Part shown: piece by piece, positions 48,170 to 59,302 of the stretch
Numbering within the stretch: the first letter of the stretch is position 1
Layout of the letters: every line of letters starts with the position of its first letter
Origin: Takakia lepidozioides
Lineage: Eukaryota > Streptophyta > Takakiopsida > Takakiales > Takakiaceae
Direction of reading: 5' to 3'
Length of the DNA: 60,000 nucleotides
Assembly (NCBI GenBank): GCA_030704615.1
Contig: CM060734.1
Location: forward strand, 61,584,042 to 61,644,041
Notes under the pieces: generated by a model
Told to the model about the DNA's origin: nothing
Databases searched by the model: none
Seen by the model: the letters and a program-made list of their open reading frames with translations, nothing else
Made by a program: the position numbers and the translations under genes

Positions 48170-48590
48170 AAAACAAACAGAAATGATATAGCACAAGTGG
48201 CACATTGCGCCCTGCGTGTGCACAGTAGGAGCCATGATAGGACCGCTTTTCAGCGGTGGGCCTTGGAATGTTCCTACATTGATGAGGTTGAACCATCTAA
48301 ATTTAGGATGTGATAGCATAAGTTTGAGGAGATGTCTGCCTCCTTGATTATGGCTAATAATGCGGAGTCGGTGTATTATGGGGTGGGTACCGTGGAGAAG
48401 AAGGTGGGGCCAAGTGTCTATTTGGGGGGGGGGGGGGGCTGGACCCGGCATAGTGTACAATGCTTGTTAGGCCATGCTCGCCTCCCAACAGGTCTTGTCC
48501 ATCAGGCCGGGCTTTGTGCATATCTGACCAGGCTGTTTAGGTCTTCAAGGCCGCCACCCCCAGAGGCATGCCCACCTTAGGTAGGGTATA
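48170..48590 (-). mobile_element. LINE 3' fragment
   Basis: Minus strand reads DTWPHLLLHGTHPIIHRLRI, then SHNQGG and RWFNLINVGTFQGPPL, matching the C-terminal zinc-motif end of the LINE at 28080-28275 and the fragment at 22400-23010. A G14 run near 48424 again marks a poly-C tract in the element. Confidence 0.6.
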
Positions 48591-48602
48591 TGGGGTAAAT
48601 AG

Positions 48603-48959
48603 CAGTGTTGTGTAATTATCTAGCGGTTACCTATGCGGTATCTAGCGGTCTCTAATACCCAGCGGTTACCTATATATATATATGACCGGCAGAGGTGAAA
48701 AATGAAGTAACCGGTCCAGTTAGGAACCGGCGGAGGTTAGGTATTCAAATAACCGAGCAAATAACCTTTTAAAGAACCGCCCAATACTCGCAGCTATTTG
48801 ATGAAAACCGTCAGTTATTTGAGGTTTTTGCAAGTCACCGCATGCTATGTCTAGCCAAAAGAAATTTAAATAATCGTAACCGCAGGTTAATAGTTTCCTA
48901 AATTTTAAAGCAACTGAAACCGCCGGTTATGAAAAAAAGCAAATAACCGCCCAACATCA
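48603..48959. mobile_element. Non-autonomous hAT-type element (MITE), 357 bp
   Basis: Flanked by perfect 8-bp target duplications GTAAATAG (48595-48602 and 48960-48967), the length typical of hAT elements. The left end is CAGTGTTGTG, a usual hAT terminus; the right end is CCCAACATCA, so the terminal repeats agree only partly (GTTG core). The interior holds many AACCGC/GCGGTT words (for example ACCGCCGGTTAT near 48920), like subterminal transposase-binding motifs. No coding capacity. Confidence 0.7.
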
Positions 48960-49599
48960 GTAAATAGCATATGGTTGGTCGGGTGGGTCAGGCAAAACAT
49001 ACAGGGGTGTGGTACATGCCCAACCTCAACTTGTGGAGTTTGGGTAGCATATGCGGAGACTCGCACTTCTAAGAGTGTGCTTGAGCATAAACAAATATTT
49101 TAAAGATGCTACAGCAAAACGAAGGGTGCTCATGTGTCAGTTAAATTGTAATAATATCCAAAGGTCAACTCACATAAGCACAAACTATCATTTTTTGAAA
49201 TTATAGCATAGCTCTTGAACTTGGTCTTTTTTTTCTTTTTCTGTTTTTACTTTTTTCTCCACTTGTATAGAAATATCCAAAATTACTTTGATTAACTTTT
49301 GTCAACAAAATCCGAGTATTCTTCTATAAATTAATTTTTCTTTGGCATTTCCGCTAGTGACGGGACACACAAGGCGAAAGTCATTCACCATATTACTGGT
49401 CTCAAAGAGCAACCATACCAACAACACACATCATATGCTGGCAAAACCCCCCTTGGGTACATACATTGACCATATATGATCCTCAATCGCTAATCTACAA
49501 TTCCCGACCTCCATCATTGCCAAATTATATGAAATAAGAACCATCACTAACTAAACTTATTTATGTACATCTCTCCAACTCCCTAAAAATAACGCCTTG

Positions 49600-50480
49600 G
49601 GCAACTAGATTACCTACTAAGACGGTACATTTACCTACCCCAATCACCTGACACATATCCTCAAGTCAACTTGGATAAAGCATGGAAATTGACGACCCCA
49701 AGATCACTTTGGGCACTACTATTGCCACAAGGCCGAGCGCAGATTTGAAATAGATTTTTTACAATTTTCTAGCATGAGAACATTTTCGTTTCGCCATATT
49801 TCAAACTTCACAACCCTCTCTTATCCAAAGTTTCCGCCTCAACAATGCATATACACACTCCCTAACAGAGTCGCAAGTAGGTTATGGCATTTACTCCATT
49901 GGATATAACTAGAGAATATAGAAAAGACTCCCGAGATGTCAGAATATTCTGCGAGTAGAACCCATGGCTATTCATGATGCAATAACATATCTCTCACATC
50001 AACAAGCTATAGGAACCTATTTACCTATTGACGGACAGTTCGGTCTCTCTCTACCTCCTCACCAACCAAATGTTGCTTCCTCACTCCCGCTACAAATCCA
50101 TATATACAAAGTCCGCTCCCATACACATATACTAGGAAATGACATAGCGGACCAGATGGCTCAACTCACTCCATTCAACCTCCTGTCAATCCCTCTAATG
50201 ACTCTATTCACTTGGCACATACATATCCATTCTAGCTCGTCTCAACTAAGCCGAGATTCCATACCATTGCACCTATACGGGACCTACATACATATGTTAC
50301 AAGAGAAACCAAAATTACGCATCCAAGGATCCCGCACCTACACCAATTCCTATATATCCTAGTGGGTATTTCCCCATACCTAATGTATGTCATGTCCAAC
50401 CACTTTTGGACTTCTCCTATAATTACTCATGCCCAAATTAGACAAACACTACAATTTCGATAGAGCCAACACATGGGTAA
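49600..50480 (+). mobile_element. LINE fragment with RNase H remnant
   Basis: The frame 49964-50362 reads QIHIYKVRSHTHILGNDIADQMAQ in two adjoining pieces, the end of an RNase H domain parallel to VRSHTGIQGNEEAD at 27718-27760. Near 50395 a frame reads SNHFWTSPIITHAQIRQTLQF, matching SNHFWQTKATTDAPIR at 28003. Stops interrupt it. Confidence 0.6.
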
Positions 50481-51340
50481 TTAGGGGAAGTCACTTGGCA
50501 TGGATTCCAAACCACGTGCGATAAAACATAGGGTCTAACAAAATCATGAAAAACAAAAAATTTAAAAGATTTAATTTTAACAAAGGGTTGTGGTATTATG
50601 AACATTACATTTATTAAAAAAAATAGGGGTACTTCTTTGCGTTTGTGTTACAAAATCTTTTAAAGAATATATGGGAAGGAAAAAATAAAAAAAATAAAAA
50701 AAAATGAAGCTAGGATTCCCTTCACCATTATGATTTCAATTGGTGGATGAACATAAGTAGGTGACTATGGATGAAGTATGAGCTGGATGGAGTTATGAGG
50801 AAGGTGGGCACAAAATTGGGGATGTCAAGGCACCCCATTGATCTCATGAACAAGTCATCAGCAAGCAAGAGGAAGACTGCTACTACGGGGCCAACTACCA
50901 TGGTCTTGTTGAATTGGTTTATTAAGGCCCGGGGGAATCTGAAGTTCAAATATGATGGTACTGATTCTAAATGGGTAGATGTAGATACCATTATCTCTAC
51001 TGTCACTTTAACTGAACAACTTGTATGTGTTAGATATCAATGATGCAGACTCATTGAATGAGTTCTAGCGACGACCGCAGGTCGGAAGCTAGTTTAGCGT
51101 AGAGCAGGAATAGGGTGCCATAGTGCCACGTCATCGTTGCTACATCATCGTAGCCAGGTCATCGTCGTCGTCAATTTCTTTGGAATCTGCCCGGACGGCC
51201 CGCGAGAAATAGACTAATAGAAATCGCCGCGCCAACGTTTTTGGAACTGCCCGCAATGCCCGAATCTTTCTTGAACTGCAGGAGCTTTGCGTTTTCCGCC
51301 ATCGTTCACCTTGCAAGCACAGGCATGGATAGTTGAAGGA
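50481..51340. other. AT-rich DNA with one unsupported open frame
   Basis: A 90-codon frame at 50771-51043 (GPTTMVLLNWFIKARGNL, TDSKWVDVDTIIST) looks moderately protein-like but has no recognised domain; it might be a transposon fragment. Confidence 0.25.
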
Positions 51341-52210
51341 GCAGGGATCGAGTGTGGGTCCAGATTCATAGATCGATCCGACATTATCTGACTACAGACA
51401 CAAGCAGCACACACAACAGGTTATTGCCAGGCTGTGTTTCAATCTCTGCCTCCTGTTAGTACCATGATTTGGTATTCTTCCTGATGTTTACAAGGTTCTT
51501 GGGAGAGTCAGCTCGGTCTTAGCAGGCTGTGTTTCAATCTATGTCTGCTCAGCTGCATCATGTTGGTTCTCACAGACCAATCCGACATCACCTGACACAA
51601 ACAGCACACACAAGGGGTCATTTTGGGTTGATGGTCAAATCCTCCATGGATCATGCCACAAGGTCAAGGACAATGTGGTGAGGGCACCTTCTTCTTCGAC
51701 CTATTTCAGCCTGTTTTTCCCTCTCATCATACTCGGCCCTGAGATGCATATTGAATTTTCAAGGACTCAATGTGGTGAGGGCATCTTCTTCGACCTATTT
51801 CAGCCTATTTTGCCCTCTCATCAGACTCGGCCCTGAGATGCATATTGAATTCTGCAAGTTAGGTCGTTGGGTAGATGGTCAACTGGAAACAGCAGCGGCA
51901 GCGGCACAAATGATAGAACAAGGCACTGCTAATGTTCAAGCACCTTCTTCAACACTTTTCACCCTGTTTTTCCCTCTTGTTAGAATCGGCCCTAAATTTC
52001 CATGTTGAATTCTGCAAGTTAGCTGGTTGAGTGAATCTGGTTTGGAGTGACTTTGACATGATACTGCCAATGTGATAACAGGAAAGTATCCGAAAACAGG
52101 TAACAGAGAGAAGGTGTGGAATGAATACTTTGTTGACCCCAGTCAATGGTAGGACAACTGAGGCAAAAAGTTGAATCCCTGGTAGATGACAGAGAGTAGC
52201 AGACGCAATT
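51341..52210 (+). repeat. Repeat R2 copy 3 and two PDF-motif remnants ahead of decayed PPR sequence
   Basis: CACAGACCAATCCGACATC (51570) and the surrounding words match R2 at 2622 and 3449. A ~100-bp unit ending GCCCTGAGATGCATATTGAATT is repeated at about 51671-51762 and 51763-51856, with a third diverged copy to 52025. At 51868 a frame reads GRWVDGQLETAA (PDF second half, compare WVEGQLEAA at 4087). At 52090 another reads GKYPKTGNREKVWNEYFVDP followed by SQW, a stop and DN (PDF first half with stop codons). Confidence 0.65.
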
Positions 52211-52330
52211 CAGCATAGGAACTAGTGTGATTGGGTGTTTCCTAGGTTGTCATTGTCAGCTGCTAGCAGCAAAGGAAAAGATGAATGCATGATTTGTGAA
52301 GAGGCATGGATTTTGGCATTTGATGCCAAA

Positions 52331-52645
52331 ATGCCGAAATGAGACGTGGTCTCTTGGATTGCAATAATTGTAGGATGTACTGAGCAAGGGCATGGTGAAG
52401 AGGCATTTGACCTCTTTGGGCAAATGCCACAAGAAGGTGTAGAGCCCGACAAAGTCACTCTCATTTGCATCCTCAAAAGGTGTGCCAACCCAGCAGCTCT
52501 AGGGCAGGGCAAGGGGCTTCATGCCCACATTGTCAGAGCTAGATTTGAATCAGATGTTTATGTAGGAACTAGCCTTGTCCATATGTATGCCAAGTGTGGG
52601 AGTTTGGTGGATGCGCGAAAGATGTTTGAAAAATGTCTAGGCTAG
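52331..52645 (+). pseudogene. PPR remnant
   Basis: Reads MPK, a TGA stop (52340-52342), then DVVSWIAIIVGC, EEAFDLFGQMPQEGVEPDKV and LVHMYAKCGSLVDARKMFEK, one P-L-S triplet. The TGA replaces the CGA arginine codon of the family's RDVVSW motif. Confidence 0.8.
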
Positions 52646-52660
52646 ATGTGATTTCATGGA

Positions 52661-54361
52661 ATGCTCACGCTCTTTCGGCAAATGCAACTAGAAGGCGTGA
52701 TGGTCCATGCCCATATCATTGAAGCTGGCTTTGAGTCAGATTTCCGTGTGGGAAACACCCTTCTCAGCATGTATGTCAAGTGTGGGAATCTGGTGGATGC
52801 ATGCCGAGTCTTTAACAATATGCTTGAACAAATATATGACCAGGGCGGGCAAAACAAGCGTGACACAGCCTATCACAGCCCATCAAGGCGAAACACAGCC
52901 TATCACATCCAATCACAACGTGACACAGCCTATCACAGCCCATCAAGGCGAAACACAGCCTATCACAGCCCATCACGACGTGACACAGCCTATCACGGCC
53001 CATCACGATGTGACACAGCCTATCACAGCCCAGCACGGCGCAACACAGCCTATCACAACCTACCACAGCGTGTCACAGCCTATCACAGCTTACCACAGTG
53101 CATCACAGCCTATCACAGCGTACCACAGTATAACACAGCCTGTCACAGCTCAACACAGCCTACTAGGGTTACACAATCCATAGAATCAGTGACAGGTGGA
53201 CGCACATTAACTTCAGGAAAATGGCCGACGGAAGAAAAGACGGAAACCAGTTTAAAAATAGACACGTGGAAGTCAGGGCGCGACACACAGCTGAGAAGGA
53301 AGTGCAAGAACAGGTGTCATCAAGAAAGAGGACAAGAATGGCCGTCAAAGTACCTATTTAGCGCGTCAATTCGGATGAATGGCGGGCCCATTAATGAATA
53401 CAGAAAAAGGGGAACGGAACAAACGGCAAGTACAGAAAAGCGAAATTCTTGTCATATGTGTAATCCTAGTGGACAGTCCAGCAGGGAAAGTCCACTAAAG
53501 AACATTAAATCAAAAATCCAGTCACAGCGGTTACAGCCAATCAAAAGCCAGAGAAGAGATCAAGAAATTGGAGGGGAATTAGGCGCAAGAGACGGCGTCG
53601 TTCTAAGTAACGGGCGTCGCAAAGGGACAAACCATCAATGCGATAGCTTTGAAGCTATGGATGAACTAACAGACTATACGCTTGCAATACTACTTATGCA
53701 GTGGCATAGGGACGAAACAACAGAGCGGATCTTTTCTCTTGAGCGATGCTTGCAAGCCCCACAGGCTTACAAGAAATTACCCATAGCTTTTTGTGGCAAC
53801 CATACGTTTATGCTTTGTGCACTACAGGCATTTCTTCAGTTGTTACAGCCAAAACATTTCTGTGGGTCTAGAATGAAGAGAGTGAGAGGAATGGAGGAAA
53901 TCAGGGTGAAGAGCACCACAATCCTGCAGAAACAAACGATTGCTACTCCACAGGCAGTACAGATACTAAAGAAGCTGAGATTGCAAGGATTGCAAAGCAT
54001 AGATTGGACATTGCACCATAGACAGTACATGTTACAATTCTTGCAGAACTTTGAGCCAAGGACAGGAACAACAACGGTGAAGGGAGTTGAATTAGTAATT
54101 ACTCCCCTATACCTCCAGCAATTGTTTCGATTGCCAGCAGGTCAGGTGCATGTGGAGGAGCAAAGGGCAAGACTGCAAATAGGGGACTTATTCCAAGAAG
54201 GGAGTTTCTTTAAAACTCAGGGTTATGCTTGTACCAAGGCCGTGTACCCAGGGCTAAAGGAGGTAGGCCAGGTATTGAACGTTCTGATTGCCATGAAACA
54301 GAACCAACAGTATTTGAGCAGATCCTTCACGGAGGAAATACTCAAAGCCCTGAAAGGATAA
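52661..54361 (+). pseudogene. Chimeric open frame: PPR fragment fused to an inserted element with a 10-residue tandem repeat
   Basis: 566 codons. Codons 1-58 are PPR (HIIEAGFESDFRVGNTLLS, MYVKCGNLVDACRVFNNM). After MLEQ, near 52835, foreign sequence starts: ten tandem copies of a 30-bp unit (52857-53160) coding RDTAYHSPSR-type decamers, then an Arg/Lys-rich stretch. A globular part follows with ILKKLRLQGLQSIDWTLHH, FLQNFEPRTGTTTVKGVEL and PLYLQQLFRLPAGQVHVEEQ. After the TAA at 54359-54361 the same frame goes on (EVEWADIMYNALVEEMKRLQ, KSPIIVSGPIIAQIILDSG) to about 54570, where PPR sequence resumes. The insert resembles a plant retroelement or host ORF but I do not recognise it. Confidence 0.65.
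52857..53160 (+). repeat. Minisatellite, about ten 30-bp units coding TAYHSPSR-type decamers
   Basis: The core ACACAGCCTATCACAGCCCA is repeated in register with few indels, so the frame stays open over the whole array. Later units drift to TAYHSLPQ. Confidence 0.9.
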
Positions 54362-54569
54362 GAGGTAGAATGGGCGGACATAATGTACAACGCACTGGTA
54401 GAGGAGATGAAAAGATTACAAGGTACTACCGCAAAGTCTCCTATCATAGTGTCTGGCCCAATCATTGCTCAAATAATTCTTGATTCTGGCATACTTGATG
54501 CGCAAGAAAGAAAGGAGATGGGAGTGTTTGAGCCAGAAACCACTGCAATGGAAGAGCAAGGCTCTTCAC

Positions 54570-54890
54570 ACAGTAGTTTCATGGAATGCAATGATTGCAG
54601 GATACATTCAACAAAGGCGCAGTGAAGAGGCATTTGAACTCTTCTGGCAAATGCAACGAGTAGGTATGAAGCCTGACAAGCTCACATTTGTTACCATCCT
54701 CAACGCCTGCACTGGCCAGCAGCACTGGAACAGGACAGGCGTGTACATGCCCACATCACAGAAGGTGGAGTTGAGGCAAATTGTCTGTTTAGGGAATGCC
54801 CTTGTCAACATGTATGCCAGGTGTGGAAGCGTGGTGGATGCGCAGAGAGTGTTTGATGCTTCCATAATTACAGCAACAGGAGCTAGCTGA
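54570..54890 (+). pseudogene. PPR remnant downstream of the insertion
   Basis: Reads TVVSWNAMIAGYIQQRRSEE, ELFWQMQRVGMKPDKLTFV and LVNMYARCGSVVDAQRVFD. It is the continuation of the PPR split at about 52835. Confidence 0.8.
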
Positions 54891-54899
54891 ATGCATCAT

Positions 54900-55060
54900 A
54901 GGACGCATGTTCTAAAATTAGAACCACAAAATGTTGCAGTGTATATGCTGCTGTCAAATATTTATGCTGCAACTCAGATGTGGACAATCTAGAAAAGACC
55001 AGAAAATTGATGGAGGATAGAAGTCTGAAAAAGGTGGCAGGGCGAAGCTCGATATAGATC
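54900..55060 (+). pseudogene. PPR E-motif remnant
   Basis: A frame with interruptions reads LKLEPQNVAVYMLLSNIYAA, then DNLEKTRKLMEDRSLKKVAG and RSSI, the E1/E2 region of a PPR editing factor. It differs from the E region of the intact gene at 6300-6560, so it comes from a different PPR subfamily member. Confidence 0.65.
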
Positions 55061-55282
55061 ACACCACAAACAGGGGAGATCTTTCCAATCTTGAAACATT
55101 GCGGAAGGGGATGAAAGAGAGGATATGCTTCTGACACATTTTGTGTTGCGTACTCTGGATCAGGTGCAGAAAATGGTAGTCTGCATATGTGGAGTCCTCA
55201 CATGGACCTTGTCTGTGATGGTAAAAAAGAATACAAGGCCTATGCAGGTTGCAGCCTGAAGACAAGGCTTTTGGATCGCCAA

Positions 55283-55365
55283 TTTTTACTCAGGCGAGGA
55301 GAAGCTGTGGAATGAATACTTTTCTGACCCCTGTTAATGGTGGGACAAATCGAGGCAAAAAGGTA
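55283..55365 (+). pseudogene. PDF-motif remnant
   Basis: Reads GEEKLWNEYFSDPC, a TAA stop, then WWDKSRQKGK. It is a clear copy of the PDF first half; the stop replaces the residue just before WWD. Confidence 0.65.
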
Positions 55366-55514
55366 AATGCCTGTTGGATAACAGAGAGTAGCAGATGCAA
55401 TTGAGCATAGGAACTAGTATGATAAGTTGAGTTGGGTGTTTCCTAGAACAAATCTAGGCTGTCATTGTCGGGTGCTAGCAGCAAAGCAAGGATGTATGCA
55501 TGAGTGGTCGAGCA

Positions 55515-55960
55515 AATGGAGTCTTTGACAATGTGGCTGAATGAAATGTGGTGTCGTGGAATGCGATGATCGCAGGATATGCCCAACATGGTTGTCAAGG
55601 TCCTGCAACTATTTGAAGGAATGCGAAAGAACAGCTTGAAGCCGGACAGTATCACCTTTATATGTGTTCTCTCTGCATGCAGCCACACTGGCCTACTGAA
55701 ATCCAGATGTTGTGGTGTGGAAGGCCTTGCTTGGTGCCTACAGAATCCATGGCAATGTGGAAATGGCGCGACTTATGTGTTGCTATCAAACATCTATGCC
55801 GCAGCTGGCAGGTGGGATGATACTGCAAAGGTGAGAAGAATGATCACGGTCAGAGGGGTTAGAAAAGAGCCAGGAGCCAGGTCGCTGCTGCATTGAGGTT
55901 GGCAACAGGGTGCTGTAGATGACAAGTTGCATCCCAGAATTAAGGAAATCCATGCTGAGC
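55515..55960 (+). pseudogene. PPR remnant (last repeats and E region, internally deleted)
   Basis: Reads FDNVAE, TGA (55542-55544), then NVVSWNAMIAGYAQHG, a frameshift, and LKPDSITFICVLSACSHTGL. It then jumps by deletion to an E region, TYVLLSNIYAAAGRWDDTAK and VRGVRKEP. The same E sequence as in the intact gene, without the S2 motif and DYW domain. Confidence 0.8.
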
Positions 55961-56039
55961 TGAGAAGATTGTCTGGGTGGAATGACTTTGACAAGTAACT
56001 GCCAATGTGGCAGCAGGAAAGTATCCAAAAATAGATAAC

Positions 56040-59000
56040 AATGTTCAACAATGTGGTTGAATGAACTGTGGTGCCGCGGAACGCCATGCTTATGCACAAC
56101 ATGGGCGTGGGATGGAGGCTTTGGAGACCTATGAGTAAATGATGGTGGAAGGGGTGAAGCCTGACCACATCACGTCTGTGTGTTTGCAAGCCTGACAGCC
56201 CTGGAAAAGGGCAAAGAGGTGCATGGTTGCATCGCGAAAGCAGGAATTGTACCAGATGTGATTCTGAACAATACCCTCGTGGACATGTATGCCAAATGTA
56301 GGAGGCATTTCAGCAGATTCAGATACGTTTGTCTGTCTCTTGCTTAAGTGCATCAAGATGAAAGGTCTGGAAGCTGGAAAGCAAGTGCACACTCACATTA
56401 TCCAAAGTGGATTCACGCCAAGAGTGATTCACGCAGGGTATGCACAGCAAGGACGTGGTATGAAGGCTTTGGAGACCTATGATCAAATGATGGGGGAAGG
56501 GGTGAAGCCCAACCACATCACATTTGTGTGTATTTGCGATGCGTGTGCAAGCCTGGCAGCTCTGGAAAAGGGCGAAAGAGGTCCATGGCGACATTGTCAG
56601 AGCTGCAATTGTACCGAGTGTCATTCTGAACAATACCCTCATGGACATGTATGAAGGGAGTGTTCGACAGTATGGCTGAATGAGATGTGGTGTCGTGGAG
56701 TGCAATGATTGCAGGATATGCACAGCAAGGGCGCGAGATGGAGGCTTTGGAGACCTCTGAGCAAATGATGTGCGAAGGGGTGAAGCCCAACCGCATAACG
56801 TCTGTTTGCATTGGCAATGCGTGTGCAAGCCTGGCAGCCCTGGAAAGGTGCAAAGAGGTCCATGGTGACATCGTCAAATCTGGAATTGTACCCGATGTCA
56901 TTCTGAACACTGCCCTGTTGGACATGTATGTCAAATGTGAGTGCATCAAGGATTCAAAGGGAGTGTTCGACAGTATGGCTGAATGAGATGTGGTGTCGTG
57001 GAGTGCGATGATTGCAGGATATGCACAGCAAGGATGCGGGATGGAGGCTTTGGAGACCTATGAGCAATTGATGTGCGAAGGGGTGAAGCCCAACCGCAAC
57101 ACATTTGTTTGTGTTTGCAATGCGTGTGCAAGCCTAGGAGCTCTGGAAAAGGGGAAAGAGGTCCATGGTGACATCGTCAAAGCTGGATTTGTACCAGATG
57201 TCAACACTACCCTGGTGGACATGTATGCCAAATGTGGGTGCATGAAGGATGCGAAGGGAGTTTTCAAATGGCTGAACAAGATGTGGTGTCGTGGAACACG
57301 ATGCTTGCAGGGTATGCACAGTAGGGGCGTGGGATGGAGGCTTTGGAGACCTATGAGCAAATGATGGGGGAAGGGACGAAGCCCGACCACATCACGTTTG
57401 TGTGCATTTGCAATGCGTGTGCAAGCCTGGCAGCCCTGGAAAAGGGCAAAGAGGTGCATGGTTGCATCGCCAAAGCTGGAACTGTACCAAGTGTGATCCT
57501 AAACACTGCCCTGGTGGACATGTATGCCAAATGTGGGAGCATTGAGGATGTAGAGGGAGGGTTCAACAGTATGGCCGAACGAGATTTGTTGTCATGGAAC
57601 GTGATGCTTGCAGGATATGCACAGCAGGGCGTGGGATGGAGGACTTGGAGACCTATGAGCAAATGATGGGGGAAGGGGTGAAGCGCGACCACATCACGTT
57701 TGTGTGCGTGTGCAAGCCTGGCAGCCCTGGAAAAGGGCAAAGAGGTGCATGGTTGCATCGCCAAAGCTGTGGAGATGTGATTTTGAACAATACCCTCGTG
57801 GACATGTATACAAAATGTGGGAGCATTGAGGATGCGGAGGGAGTATTCAACAATATGGCTGAACGAGATTTGGTGTCATGGAACGCCATGCTTGCAGGGT
57901 ATGCACAGCAGGGGCGCGGGATGGAGGCCTTGGATCAAACCTTTGAGCAAATGATGGGGGAAGGGGTGAAATGCAACCACATCATGTTTGTGAGCGTTTG
58001 CAATGCTTGTGCAAGCCTGGCAGCCCTGGAAAAGGGCAAAGAGGTCCATGATGGGGGAAGGGGGGAAGCCCGACCACATCATGTTTGTGTGCATTTGTAA
58101 TGCTTGTGCAAGCCACATTCATTTGTGTTCTCAATGTTGGTGCCAGCATGGTGGCCTTGGAGAAGAGCAAAGATATCCATGCTGACATTATCAAAGCTGG
58201 AATTTTGTCATACATTAATTGGGAGACTGCCCTTGTTAACATGTATGCCAAATATGGGAGTGTAAGGGAGGCCTGTCTAGTGTTCAACAATATGGTGGCA
58301 GTATATACCAAGCATGGTTGTGGTAGGAATGCCTTCGAGACATATGATCAACTGATATGGCAAGGGGTGATGCCCTATCAGGTCCAGGCTTGTGCGAGAC
58401 TGGCAACCCTGGAAAACGGCAAAGAGGTCCATGCTGACATATGAAAGCTGGACTTGTACCAAATCTGATTTTGAACAATAGCCTTGTTGACATGTATGCG
58501 AAATGCGGGAGCATGAAGGTTGCAAAGAGAGTATTTGTCCTGAACGGGATGTGGTGTCGTGGAATGCGATGATCACAGGATATGCCCAACATGGGTGTGG
58601 GATGGAGGCTTTGGGGACCTATGAGCAAAAGATGCGGAAGCATTCAACAAATTCCAGTTGTGGTTCTGAGCAATACCCTCGTGGACATGTATGCCAAATG
58701 TGGGTGCATCGAGGATGTGGAGGGAGTGTTTGACCATATGGCCAAACGAGTGTGGTAGGCTTGGAGTGCCATGATCGCAGGATATGCACAGCAGGGGCAC
58801 GGGATGGAGGCAATGGAGACCTACAAGCAAATGATGTGGGAAGGGGTGAAGCCTGACCACATCACGTGTGTTGGTGTTTGCAACGTGTGTGTAAGCCTCG
58901 TAGCCTTGGAGAAGGGCAGAGAGGTTCATAGCGACATTGTCAAAGCTGGAATTGTACCAGATGTCATTCCGAACAGTGCCCTGGTGGATATGTATGCCAA

Positions 59001-59230
59001 ATGTGGGTGCATTAAAGACGCGAAGGGAGTGTTCGACAATATGGCTAAACGAAATGTGGAGTCTTGGAGTGCCATGATAGCAGCATGGGTGTGGGATGGA
59101 GGCTATGGAGACCTATGAGCAAATGATGCAGGAAAGGGGTGAAGCCAAATCACGTCATGTTCTTGTGCATTTGCAATGTGTGTGCGAGCCTGGCAGCCCT
59201 GGGCACAGTTATTCATGTTGTAGACAACAT
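56040..59230 (+). pseudogene. Decayed PLS-type PPR array (about ten triplets)
   Basis: Units of about 300 bp follow one another, each recognisable by VVSWSAMIAGYAQQG-, GVKPNHITFVC-, CASLAALEKGKEVH- and LVDMYAKCG-type segments, in at least three frames with stops and deletions. They are close relatives of the repeats in the intact gene at 4.3-6.2 kb. In-frame TGA codons replace the CGA of the MAERDVVSW motif at 56062-56064, 56681-56683 and 56984-56986. The array does not reach a readable E or DYW region; the last recognisable unit ends near 59210. Confidence 0.88.
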
Positions 59231-59302
59231 AAAGTAGAGGGAGTGCTTGAGAGAGATTCGTCATTGCATAATGTTACCCTGTTTGTGGCTTAGGGTATAT
59301 AT

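Noticed and set aside
50771-51043. 90-codon plus-strand frame
   Set aside because: Moderately protein-like, but no domain or neighbour supports it.
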